A stretch of DNA of 5,960 nt from contig MFQB01000026.1 in NCBI GenBank assembly GCA_001784275.1, positions 1-5,960 on the forward strand, in the 5' to 3' direction. The translations under genes were made by a program, and so were the position numbers. The stretch comes from Candidatus Magasanikbacteria bacterium RIFCSPHIGHO2_02_FULL_47_14. GTDB lineage: Bacteria > Patescibacteriota > Patescibacteriia > Magasanikbacterales > UBA922. The notes beneath the pieces are model-generated. The model ran no database searches and had not been told where the DNA came from. It worked only from the letters and a program-made list of their open reading frames with translations. Below, one piece after another: positions 1 through 4,880 of the stretch (its first letter is position 1; the number at the start of each line of letters is the position of its first letter).

Positions 1-2
1 AA

Positions 3-309
3 AAATTACGTGGACTTGATTCTGCGGAAGGAAAGAAGAATTATCTGGATGAAGTAGAACAGCTAGTCAGGAAAATTGAGACGAAAGGGGAGGAAATCGG
101 TAGGGGGATGACGGCTGATGTCCTCGTTGACCCACAGTGCCAAAATATATGTCTCAAAGTAATAAAACGAAAGGAGGTCTTCCGCAACGGCGCACACCAT
201 GAGCGGGAGCTGATGCAATATGCCCGTGAGCGTGGAATCCATGTGCCACAGCCGTACGGCTCTATAGAGGAAGCGGATACCGACTATCTGTTTATGGAGA
301 GGATTCACG
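3..309 (+). pseudogene. protein-kinase-like N-lobe fragment, cut by IS66 element
   Basis: The frame is open from the window edge, so the true start lies upstream. About 102 native codons are visible. A glycine-rich loop of the form IGRGMTADVLV (codons near 96-125) is followed by CLKVI, whose Lys at 156-158 fits the ATP-binding lysine. HHERELM (Glu at 201-203) fits the helix-C glutamate, and YLFMERIHG fits the hinge. This is the N-lobe layout of the protein kinase/aminoglycoside phosphotransferase-like fold. The catalytic loop (HxD) and metal-binding DFG-type segment are absent because the insertion element begins at 310. Translation would continue about 16 codons into the element to TGA at 357-359, giving a foreign tail. 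The product cannot be a working kinase. A RIO-, Bud32- or APH-type relative cannot be chosen from this fragment, and the substrate is unknown. Confidence 0.6.
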
Positions 310-326
310 GTAACCCTCCACACCTC
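310..326. repeat. IS66 terminal inverted repeat, left copy
   Basis: GTAACCCTCCACACCTC is the exact reverse complement of 1777-1793. It starts directly after the last native codons of the kinase-like fragment and ends 5 bases before the transposase stop codon, so the element has almost no spare sequence at this end. Confidence 0.93.
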
Positions 327-331
327 CCGCT

Positions 332-1723
332 TCACGGCTTCAGTGCAAGGTACTTTTGAAACCAGTGCTGTGGGTCATTCCACTTCAAGGAGAGAATCAC
401 TGATGCGAGAATCGAAGTCGTCTCTGCTCCTCTCTGGGTTCTGGAACCAAAGGAGATCTTTCGCTTGATCACCAAGTGTCGCAACGCCCGCTCGGCTTTG
501 TTATTGTCGATGGGAACACCCGGATGTTCAAGAAAGGTGAAGTATGCTCGCTTGTTTCGTCGCAGGGCTTCTTTGAGTTTTGAGAGCGGCGTCGGGTCAA
601 GCGTATGACTCTCTGAGATGCAGTCGAACGTGTCTTGCAGTGTTCTTTTTAAATACGGAGACAAAGCTGTATGCAGTGATGCGTGTATGTTCTTGTACAG
701 AGCGGAGAACTGCCCATAGGTGTTCCGTATCTGCTTCTTTTTCCGTTCTCCAAACTCCGTACTCTCCGCCATATCTCTGAGCTTTCGGTGCGGATGTGCC
801 CAACAGAGCTGGTGTTCCTCAAATGCGTTCTTGTATGCACCATAGTCGTCCGTGATGCCGAGCGTTGCGGTGCCGATATCCGCTATGTTTCCTTTGCCTC
901 TGCTCCTTCCTAAGGAAAAGACGGTGTCGTTGTTCTCGGTGCCGGTCGCGACCCACGCATACTTGCCCTGTTCTTCTTTCTGCACCTTCCAGCCAGTTTC
1001 ATCATAGTGAGTTCCTGCCTGATTGATAACCGATTCTTTCAGACGCTGGTACTCAGGCCTCAAATTGTTGGCTTCTTTCTCCAGTATGTTGCCAATCTCT
1101 CCGAGGGAGATATGCAGATTGCATATCGCTTCCAGGTGGTCTTGTATCTGAGCGTGGGACAATCTGTTCGCAATCGCGAGGATGCACACGTATTTCTGTA
1201 CGTTTCCTCCCAGTACCACGGCTTTTGAGGGAATCGGGTATCCGGATGACTGTCTTCTGCACACGGTGCAGTATCCGATCTCGACTTCATGTTTGACCAC
1301 CGTCTTTTGTATGGGCAGAGGAATATCCTCTACGAAGAAAATTGAAATGGATTTCTTTTGCAGCGCTCCGTGACAATGAGCGCACTCGTTCACGGGATGT
1401 GGCTCTGTACCGGTCACGCTCTCCGGTACCGGTCGGTGGTATGAAAATATGTCTCTGGTTTTCTTTTCTCTGATTCGAAGTATCGAGCGGGCTATCGGCT
1501 TTTTTCCAAAGAGTTTGTTTTTGATCTGCTCGAACTGAAAAGAGAGGGCTTCGATCTTTTGATTTTTGTCTCTGTCACTCTCCTCCAGTTCCTTGACCCG
1601 CTGTTTCAATTGCCGGTTCTCCATTTCAAGAAACACAATTCTTTCTCGCGCGCTGGCATGCAGGTGCTCCAGGTTGCGGAGGCGAATGAGCCTCTGCCGT
1701 ATCTCCGATTCAGTGAGTTTCAT
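332..1723 (-). CDS. tnpC: IS66-family transposase (TnpC)
   Basis: This 463-residue DDE transposase cuts and joins the element's ends. Residues about 10-70 form a charged, leucine-rich coiled coil. CAHC (114-117) and CTVC (152-155) give the paired cysteines of the IS66 zinc-finger region. The catalytic domain shows D241 in HYDETGW, D292 in TDDYGAY and E411 in NNKAERALR, with the family signature CWAHPHRKL (308-316) between the second Asp and the Glu. The C-terminal FGSRTQRGAETTSILASVI block is also typical. Length is near the family norm, and no frameshift or internal stop is seen. The start ATG (1721-1723) has GGAG just upstream and an extended -10-like TGATACAAT about 10 bases before it, so the message would be nearly leaderless. 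TGA stops it. No tnpA or tnpB neighbour is present. Confidence 0.95.
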   Translation of the reverse strand: MKLTESEIRQRLIRLRNLEHLHASARERIVFLEMENRQLKQRVKELEESDRDKNQKIEALSFQFEQIKNKLFGKKPIARSILRIREKKTRDIFSYHRPVPESVTGTEPHPVNECAHCHGALQKKSISIFFVEDIPLPIQKTVVKHEVEIGYCTVCRRQSSGYPIPSKAVVLGGNVQKYVCILAIANRLSHAQIQDHLEAICNLHISLGEIGNILEKEANNLRPEYQRLKESVINQAGTHYDETGWKVQKEEQGKYAWVATGTENNDTVFSLGRSRGKGNIADIGTATLGITDDYGAYKNAFEEHQLCWAHPHRKLRDMAESTEFGERKKKQIRNTYGQFSALYKNIHASLHTALSPYLKRTLQDTFDCISESHTLDPTPLSKLKEALRRNKRAYFTFLEHPGVPIDNNKAERALRHLVIKRKISFGSRTQRGAETTSILASVILSLKWNDPQHWFQKYLALKP

Positions 1724-1732
1724 TACTCCATG

Positions 1733-1741
1733 ATTGTATCA
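1733..1741 (-). promoter_or_regulatory. extended -10 promoter element of the transposase gene
   Basis: On the minus strand the bases read TGATACAAT: a TGn extension plus TACAAT. It lies inside the element, 9 bases before the transposase ATG. No good -35 box is seen at 16-18 bp, as expected when an extended -10 compensates. Transcription would start within a few bases of the ATG, leaving almost no leader. Confidence 0.45.
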
Positions 1742-1776
1742 AGGTCAAGATTGACGTGCGAGGGAAGGGGTGGTGA

Positions 1777-1793
1777 GAGGTGTGGAGGGTTAC
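1777..1793. repeat. IS66 terminal inverted repeat, right copy
   Basis: GAGGTGTGGAGGGTTAC is the exact reverse complement of 310-326, ending the element at the C of GTTAC. Inward of the 17 bp the two ends stop matching. Confidence 0.93.
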
Positions 1794-2233
1794 GGCAAGA
1801 CGAGTATTGTAATGGTCGTCGCCAGCTCCACACGGCGCTCGACCTCACTCTGAACTTCGCGCCTACTGGATACCAGTCGGTCTATGCGGTCTGGTATGGG
1901 AAGGTTGAGGTGGTCAAGATATATACGGAGAGTTGGAAAAATTTTGTCACCATTTCTCACGGGACGAAGAGAAACCCGTGGACTGCCACATACCACCACA
2001 TCAAGCCGACTTCGACTTTGCGTGTTGGACAAACTGTGACCTCTGGTAAAAAGATTGGGACCGTCGTGGCGTCCAATCCGAATGGTGCTCATCTGCACAT
2101 CGGTATTCGCGACAAGGCGTACTCCAATACCGCAAACCGCGGACGGCTTCCGGAACGTGTGGCCTGTGGCGGAGACCCCGCTTTTCCGGATGGCTTTGTG
2201 AATCCTGCCGACCTAGATTGGGATTGGGACTGA
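1794..2233 (+). pseudogene. M23-family (LytM-type) metallopeptidase, 5'-truncated at the IS end
   Basis: M23 peptidases are zinc enzymes that cut peptide cross-links in peptidoglycan, usually outside the cytoplasm. The catalytic core is nearly whole. HTALD (His codon 1829-1831, Asp 1841-1843) supplies the first zinc ligands. YAVWYGKV, ISHG, YHHIKP (catalytic-type His near 1994-1999), VGQTV and KKIGTV follow in family order. HLH (2090-2098) supplies the last ligand. Everything upstream, meaning signal peptide, start codon and any linker or coiled coil, is missing because the element ends about 12 codons before HTALD. The frame stays open back into the element, where an ATG at 1730 would give a 167-residue fusion without a signal peptide. 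The C-terminal tail ends in DLDWDWD. The stop is followed by a terminator at 2268. The domain assignment is secure; lack of function is inferred from the lost export signal. Confidence 0.85.
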
Positions 2234-2267
2234 CCTACCCACATCTTCCGCGTAATCAGAACCTCCT

Positions 2268-2302
2268 GTCCCCTCTTTCCGAAAGAGGGGACTCACTTTT
2301 TT
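2268..2302 (+). terminator. Rho-independent terminator after the M23 gene
   Basis: A perfect 11-bp stem (GTCCCCTCTTT, 2268-2278, with AAAGAGGGGAC, 2282-2292) has a 3-base loop and is followed after TCAC by six T's (2297-2302). The T-run overlaps the stop codon of the convergent minus-strand gene. On the minus strand the hairpin has no T-tract, so it mainly serves the plus strand. Confidence 0.85.
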
Positions 2303-2969
2303 ATAGATATGGGCGAATACTTTGAAGAATAGTGTCAAAGACGCTGTTCGGAACATGCATCGGGCTATCACCCCCAGAGTACTGATAATAATAGATGTGG
2401 ATAAATTGTTTCTTGTCGTCCTCAAGGAGGATATGATTTTCAAGGTCACCTGTAAAGCCGTACTCTGTGCTGACCCATTTCCCCAAAAACCCATTTAAGG
2501 AAATAGTTTTGGTTAAAACATTTTCAATTCCAGAATTTGTCAGGATATTCACACCATCAGAAACCGCACCTCGCTCAACAGATAGCAAAAGGGGTGAATT
2601 ATCCGGAACCTCATTGCTAGGAAGTGATTTATCATCTTTGCTCACTGACAAAGAGAATAAAACATTTTCCCCCGCCTTGGGCATGTCCACGCTCAATTCG
2701 TATTCCGGAGGATAAGCAAAAGCAAAATCGTATTCCGGGTTGCTGTATGTATTCCACCCGGTCCTTTGGACTGTTGGGGCGACGGTTGGGTCATATGCGA
2801 CAGGCGCACCTGTCGAGTCAGATTGGGTAGGGACAGCCACTTCGGTTGTGTTCTTTCCAACTCTGGTTTCAGAAACAGAAGACTTACTTACCAAAAACAA
2901 CACCATTGCGGCAAGCGCACCCATAGCCAGCAGTGGTATTATTTGTTTTCTTTTTTGCATGTGCGCCAT
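2301..2969 (-). CDS. N-terminally anchored exported protein, unknown function
   Basis: The product is 222 residues. A short basic N-terminus (KRK at 6-8) precedes one hydrophobic helix at about 10-28, with no lipobox cysteine, so an uncleaved anchor or a Sec signal is more likely than a lipoprotein. A Thr/Pro/Ser/Val-rich linker (about 35-70) follows. The globular part opens with WNTYSNPEYDFAFAYPPEYEL, the W-x-x-Y-x-N...F-x-Y-P pattern common in small exported PsbP-like or lipoprotein-type domains of CPR bacteria, and ends in SIRPYL. No catalytic motif is seen. The start is ATG 2969, or the in-frame ATG at 2960. The only strong Shine-Dalgarno (AAGGAG, plus-strand 2983-2988) is 13 bases from the first. 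The gene converges on the M23 fragment and diverges from the SpeD-like gene. The function is not recognised. Confidence 0.75.
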   Translation of the reverse strand: MAHMQKRKQIIPLLAMGALAAMVLFLVSKSSVSETRVGKNTTEVAVPTQSDSTGAPVAYDPTVAPTVQRTGWNTYSNPEYDFAFAYPPEYELSVDMPKAGENVLFSLSVSKDDKSLPSNEVPDNSPLLLSVERGAVSDGVNILTNSGIENVLTKTISLNGFLGKWVSTEYGFTGDLENHILLEDDKKQFIHIYYYQYSGGDSPMHVPNSVFDTILQSIRPYL

Positions 2970-2998
2970 GGTAGCATGTGTGCTCCTTTTCGCAACCT

Positions 2999-3008
2999 AT
3001 TGTACAAT
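2999..3008. promoter_or_regulatory. palindromic ATTGTACAAT, possible two-way -10 region
   Basis: This perfect 10-bp palindrome lies between the divergent exported-protein and SpeD-like genes. It offers TACAAT, a good -10 hexamer, on both strands. The minus-strand copy sits 11 bases before the AAGGAG of the exported-protein gene, a sensible distance. No convincing -35 is visible on either side. It could instead be a small operator. Confidence 0.35.
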
Positions 3009-3063
3009 CGCCAGTGTTTGCGCACTACCACGCACCCCGAAGTAGATAACGATTGACGGGTAT

Positions 3064-3070
3064 GGAGGAG
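3064..3070 (+). promoter_or_regulatory. GGAGGAG ribosome-binding-like site before the SpeD-like gene
   Basis: This is the strongest Shine-Dalgarno match near the SpeD-like gene, but it lies 11 bases from the TTG at 3082. It is better spaced (7 bases) for an ATG at 3078 that opens only a 13-codon frame. The same bases also encode the family-conserved GGD of the extended SpeD reading frame, so it may be coding sequence rather than a ribosome site. Confidence 0.3.
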
Positions 3071-3081
3071 ATCCTGAATGC

Positions 3082-3414
3082 TTGGACAATCAAGAGATTG
3101 TTTCCGCGGCCTTAACTGAATTGTGCACTATGCTTGGTATGCGTCCACTCGCCGATCCGTTTGTCATTTCTGCGCCGGAGAACCATAGCAAAGACCCCGG
3201 GGGTTGGAGCGGGTTTATCATTATCGCAGAGAGCCATATTAGCATTCATACGTTTCCCAAGCGTCGTTTTCTCTCGGCAGACGTATACACCTGCCAGAAT
3301 GGCATTGACCACACCGCCGTCGTCTCTTTCTTTCAGGAAAAGTTTCGGCTTGAAGATGTCGAAACCCACTTTCTGAAACGTGGACTTAAATATCCGGAAC
3401 ACAACCTGCGGTAA
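3082..3414 (+). CDS. speD: SpeD-like pyruvoyl-dependent decarboxylase (S-adenosylmethionine decarboxylase family)
   Basis: The family makes a proenzyme that cleaves itself before a serine to form a pyruvoyl group. Classic members decarboxylate S-adenosylmethionine for spermidine synthesis; some relatives act on arginine or ornithine. Counting from TTG 3082 (110 residues), AESHISIHTFP holds the cleavage serine S51 and H56, and DVYTC holds C71. The Ser, His+5, Cys+20 spacing equals that of the well-studied bacterial enzyme (63/68/83 in Thermotoga maritima). GWSGFIII before the site and KRGLKYP near the end also fit. The usual Glu after HT[FW]P is Lys here. The start is doubtful: homology (TIDGYGGDPECLDN) continues upstream in frame to a TAG at 3043, and no ATG or GTG exists there. 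With TTG the first beta-strand is lost. It may be a 5'-damaged gene. No spermidine synthase gene is in view. Confidence 0.72.
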   Translation: MDNQEIVSAALTELCTMLGMRPLADPFVISAPENHSKDPGGWSGFIIIAESHISIHTFPKRRFLSADVYTCQNGIDHTAVVSFFQEKFRLEDVETHFLKRGLKYPEHNLR

Positions 3415-3700
3415 GGCGCCAGCCCGGTAGCATGTATGTCTGTGCACGAACACCCCTTGCATTTTTTTGAGAGGTGTGCTCTAGTTTGGGGAAGAAAAGA
3501 TGGACAAAATAGTTAATTCATACTAGGGTCTTGGTTGGTTTTTAGTGCGGCTGCAGAGGATACATCCTATGCAGAACCGCTATACAGGCCTTTGAAAACA
3601 GAATAGAAAATAGAAAGGAGTGTGAGTAGAAGAAAAACAGAAAGATCGAATGTGACCGTGATAGTGTAACACGATGAAACCTTCGCAAAGGAAGAATGCC
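3415..3700. other. gene-poor spacer between SpeD-like gene and proS remnant
   Basis: I see no supportable gene in this stretch. It holds a T7 run at 3463-3471 that lacks a proper stem before it, an 8-codon ATG frame at 3500 that is not convincing, the hairpin at 3547-3580, and a purine-rich run (about 3600-3650) leading to the proS remnant. No tRNA cloverleaf and no recognisable T-box core were found. Confidence 0.5.
3547..3580 (+). other. long interrupted hairpin, possible structured RNA
   Basis: Three helices of 4 bp stack into one arm: GCGG (3547-3550) with CCGC (3577-3580), TGCA (3552-3555) with TGCA (3570-3573), and AGGA (3557-3560) with TCCT (3565-3568). They are separated by a small asymmetric internal loop and one G-A mismatch and capped by a TACA loop. 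No T-tract follows on either strand, so it is not a standard terminator. It lies about 120 bases before the proS remnant and could be part of an old leader. Confidence 0.4.
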
Positions 3701-3995
3701 ATGAGAACGACCAGATTGTTTCCTCCCACGTTACGGGACGATCCGAGTGGCGCAGAGGCGGTATCACACCGGCTCTTATTACGGGCTGGGTTCATAACGC
3801 AAGTGTCGTCTGGGGTTTACGCCTTGCAGTACATGGGACTCCGTGTCCTGGAGAAAGTGCGATGTATCGTGCGAGAGGAAATGGACGAGATTGGCTGTCT
3901 TGAAATTGATATGCCGATCTTGCAACCACAGGAATTTCAGGCAAGGTAACCTGGAATATGGTAGCTCAGTTCTCAAAAACATAGAGTTTCGTGTG
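3701..3995 (+). pseudogene. proS: prolyl-tRNA synthetase N-terminal remnant
   Basis: Prolyl-tRNA synthetase charges tRNA-Pro; intact bacterial enzymes have about 420-570 residues. From ATG 3701 (AAAGGAAG at 3687-3694, six bases away, preferred over the ATG at 3674) the frame reads MRTTRLFPPTLRDDPSGAEA, then SHRLLLRAGFITQVSSGVYAL, GLRVLEKV and IVREEMDEIGCLEIDMPILQP. This is the family N-terminus through class II motif 1. It stops after 82 residues at TAA 3947-3949, right after QPQEFQAR. Homology seems to resume in the frame one base on, where codons from 3951 read LEYGSSVLKN, like the YG..L..K segment after motif 1, ending at TGA 3996. Motifs 2 and 3 and the anticodon-binding domain are absent. 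It is a decayed partial copy and cannot charge tRNA; a functional proS must exist elsewhere. Confidence 0.82.
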
Positions 3996-4026
3996 TGAAA
4001 ATGCCAATGGTGTACAGGAGAGCTAG

Positions 4027-4371
4027 ATGACAAGATTGATGCGTGCGCGAACATGGAGAGAGCGACGGGAACAACTTGAGGGTGAAAACCGTATAGGCCT
4101 TGAGGGGGTAGGTCCATTCCCACGATTTTTCCAGTTCTTAGAGAGCAACAAAATATCTGCTTTCTCAGAGGCACAAAAGATTGTTACTGTGCCTCTGATG
4201 ATAAGTGAAGAGCGCTATCCCGACTGCTCAAATCACGTCTTGCTCTATTGGACAGGTGAGTGTCAGGATACAAGCGAGTTTGATCATGTTTTTCATCATC
4301 TCGACGGAAATACTTACCATAAATGTGATGAAAGGTGTATAAAGTACAAACTTCCCGGGCTTGTTAAGTGA
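4027..4371 (+). CDS. small hypothetical protein with C-terminal cysteines
   Basis: This 114-residue product is not recognised. The start ATG has AGGAG (4016-4020) six bases upstream, and the gene is closed by a strong terminator at 4406, both of which argue that it is real. The N-terminus (MTRLMRARTWRERREQLEGE) is very basic and likely helical. The middle contains FPRFFQFLESNKISAFSEAQKI, and the C-terminal half holds four cysteines (YPDC, GEC, HKC, ERC) and several histidines (FDHVFHHLDGNTYHKCDERC), which might bind a metal. No signal peptide or membrane helix is seen. It starts 31 bases after the last recognisable proS remnant codon, so a chance frame in decayed sequence remains possible. 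Confidence 0.5.
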   Translation: MTRLMRARTWRERREQLEGENRIGLEGVGPFPRFFQFLESNKISAFSEAQKIVTVPLMISEERYPDCSNHVLLYWTGECQDTSEFDHVFHHLDGNTYHKCDERCIKYKLPGLVK

Positions 4372-4405
4372 GATTGTTTGCAGTAGCATCTGTGCGTGGA
4401 AGAAT

Positions 4406-4437
4406 GGGGTTAAGCTACGGCTTAGCCCCGCTTTTTT
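4406..4437 (+). terminator. Rho-independent terminator with UACG tetraloop
   Basis: A 10-bp stem (GGGGTTAAGC, 4406-4415, with GCTTAGCCCC, 4420-4429, one G-T pair) is closed by a C(TACG)G loop, a member of the very stable UNCG class. GC and six T's (4432-4437) follow directly. It ends transcription from the hypothetical gene and separates it from the RNHCP operon. Confidence 0.93.
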
Positions 4438-4443
4438 GTTGTG

Positions 4444-4471
4444 TGGACAAACCCTATTTACATGCTATATT
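4444..4471 (+). promoter_or_regulatory. sigma-70-type promoter for the RNHCP / radical SAM operon
   Basis: TGGACA (4444-4449) and TATATT (4466-4471) are 16 bp apart, and the -10 is preceded by TGC, giving an extended -10. It lies just after the upstream terminator, as expected for a new unit. Transcription would start near 4478, leaving a leader of about 80 bases before ATG 4557. No riboswitch fold is recognised in that leader. Confidence 0.7.
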
Positions 4472-4556
4472 GTTCCGACTTGCCCATGGACATATCATAG
4501 GCTTGTATATGTGTCCTTTGACAATCAAAATTAAAGAAAAGGAGAAAAAACCCACA

Positions 4557-4865
4557 ATGCTAAAGAAGTTCCAACGCACCAAGGAAGACTTCACTTGTGA
4601 AAAGTGTGGTTTTGTGGTGAAAGGAAGTGGTTATACAAATCACTGTCCTCATTGCCTTTGGAGTAAGCACGTAGACATAAACCCTGGCGACCGTCAGGAG
4701 ACTTGCCACGGACTTATGGAACCTATGAGCGTGGAGCTCAAAGGCGGAGAATATACTATTCTTCACCGTTGTATTGTGTGTGGTTTTGAAAAGCGGAACA
4801 AGACAGCAAAGGACGACGACTTTGATGTCATTGTTCAACTCTCGACCCGTCCAATCAGACACTAG
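4557..4865 (+). CDS. RNHCP-domain zinc-binding protein
   Basis: This 102-residue protein belongs to the RNHCP family: short bacterial proteins with cysteine pairs that suggest two zinc sites, with no firmly known function. FTCEKCGFVV (12-21) gives the first CxxC. TNHCPHCLWSKHVDINPGD (27-45) is the family signature, although the first residue of the name-giving RNHCP motif is Thr rather than Arg. CHGLMEP (50-56) and RCIVCGFEKRNKTAKDDD (71-88) complete the domain, so it is full length. Start choice: the frame is open back to 4368, but a terminator and a promoter lie in that stretch and homology begins at ATG 4557, with AAGGAG (4539-4544) 12 bases upstream. It leads an apparent two-gene operon with the radical SAM gene. 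No membrane or export signal is seen. A nucleic-acid or metal-related role would be a guess. Confidence 0.88.
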   Translation: MLKKFQRTKEDFTCEKCGFVVKGSGYTNHCPHCLWSKHVDINPGDRQETCHGLMEPMSVELKGGEYTILHRCIVCGFEKRNKTAKDDDFDVIVQLSTRPIRH

Positions 4866-4880
4866 AAAAGGAAAAGACTA

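Larger units (their letters stand above)
310..1793 (-). mobile_element. IS66-family insertion sequence, single-gene (tnpC-only) type
   Basis: The element is 1484 bp, bounded by perfect 17-bp inverted repeats that begin GTAA, the end sequence typical of IS66-family elements. It carries one long gene on the minus strand covering most of its length. The usual accessory genes tnpA and tnpB are missing, which matches the ISBst12-like subgroup of the family, known to carry only the transposase. Both terminal repeats and the transposase look intact, so the copy could be active. IS66 elements normally duplicate 8 bp of target. Here the left flank (302-309, gattcacg) and right flank (1794-1801, ggcaagac) do not match, and different broken genes lie on each side, pointing to recombination or deletion at the element after insertion. 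Confidence 0.9.

Noticed and set aside
580..1373. Several short frames of 60-76 codons on both strands inside the element
   Set aside because: They are shadows of the transposase, whose frame shows the full DDE motif set; none has a good ribosome site or recognisable domain.
1790..2098. 102-codon minus-strand frame opposite the M23 domain
   Set aside because: The plus strand holds conserved zinc-binding motifs; the antisense product matches nothing I recognise.
3112..3462. 116-codon minus-strand frame opposite the SpeD-like gene
   Set aside because: The sense strand carries the ESHISIHT and DVYTC catalytic motifs, so the antisense frame is a by-product.
3452..3475. Terminator after the SpeD-like gene
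   Set aside because: The T7 run lies in the loop of a weak ACACC/GGTGT pairing rather than after a stem.
3674..3700. Earlier ATG for the prolyl-tRNA synthetase remnant
   Set aside because: ATG 3701 has a well-spaced Shine-Dalgarno, and the family N-terminus aligns there.
3940..3955. GTAACC next to the proS break as a trace of another IS66 end
   Set aside because: Only 6 bases match the 17-bp terminal repeat, which is within chance, and no second end is found nearby.
3779..4174. 131-codon minus-strand frame
   Set aside because: It runs opposite the proS remnant and the next gene, has no recognisable domain, and its length is expected in decayed sequence.
4368..4556. Upstream extension of the RNHCP gene from a GTG at 4368
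   Set aside because: The stretch contains a strong terminator and a promoter, and family homology begins at ATG 4557.
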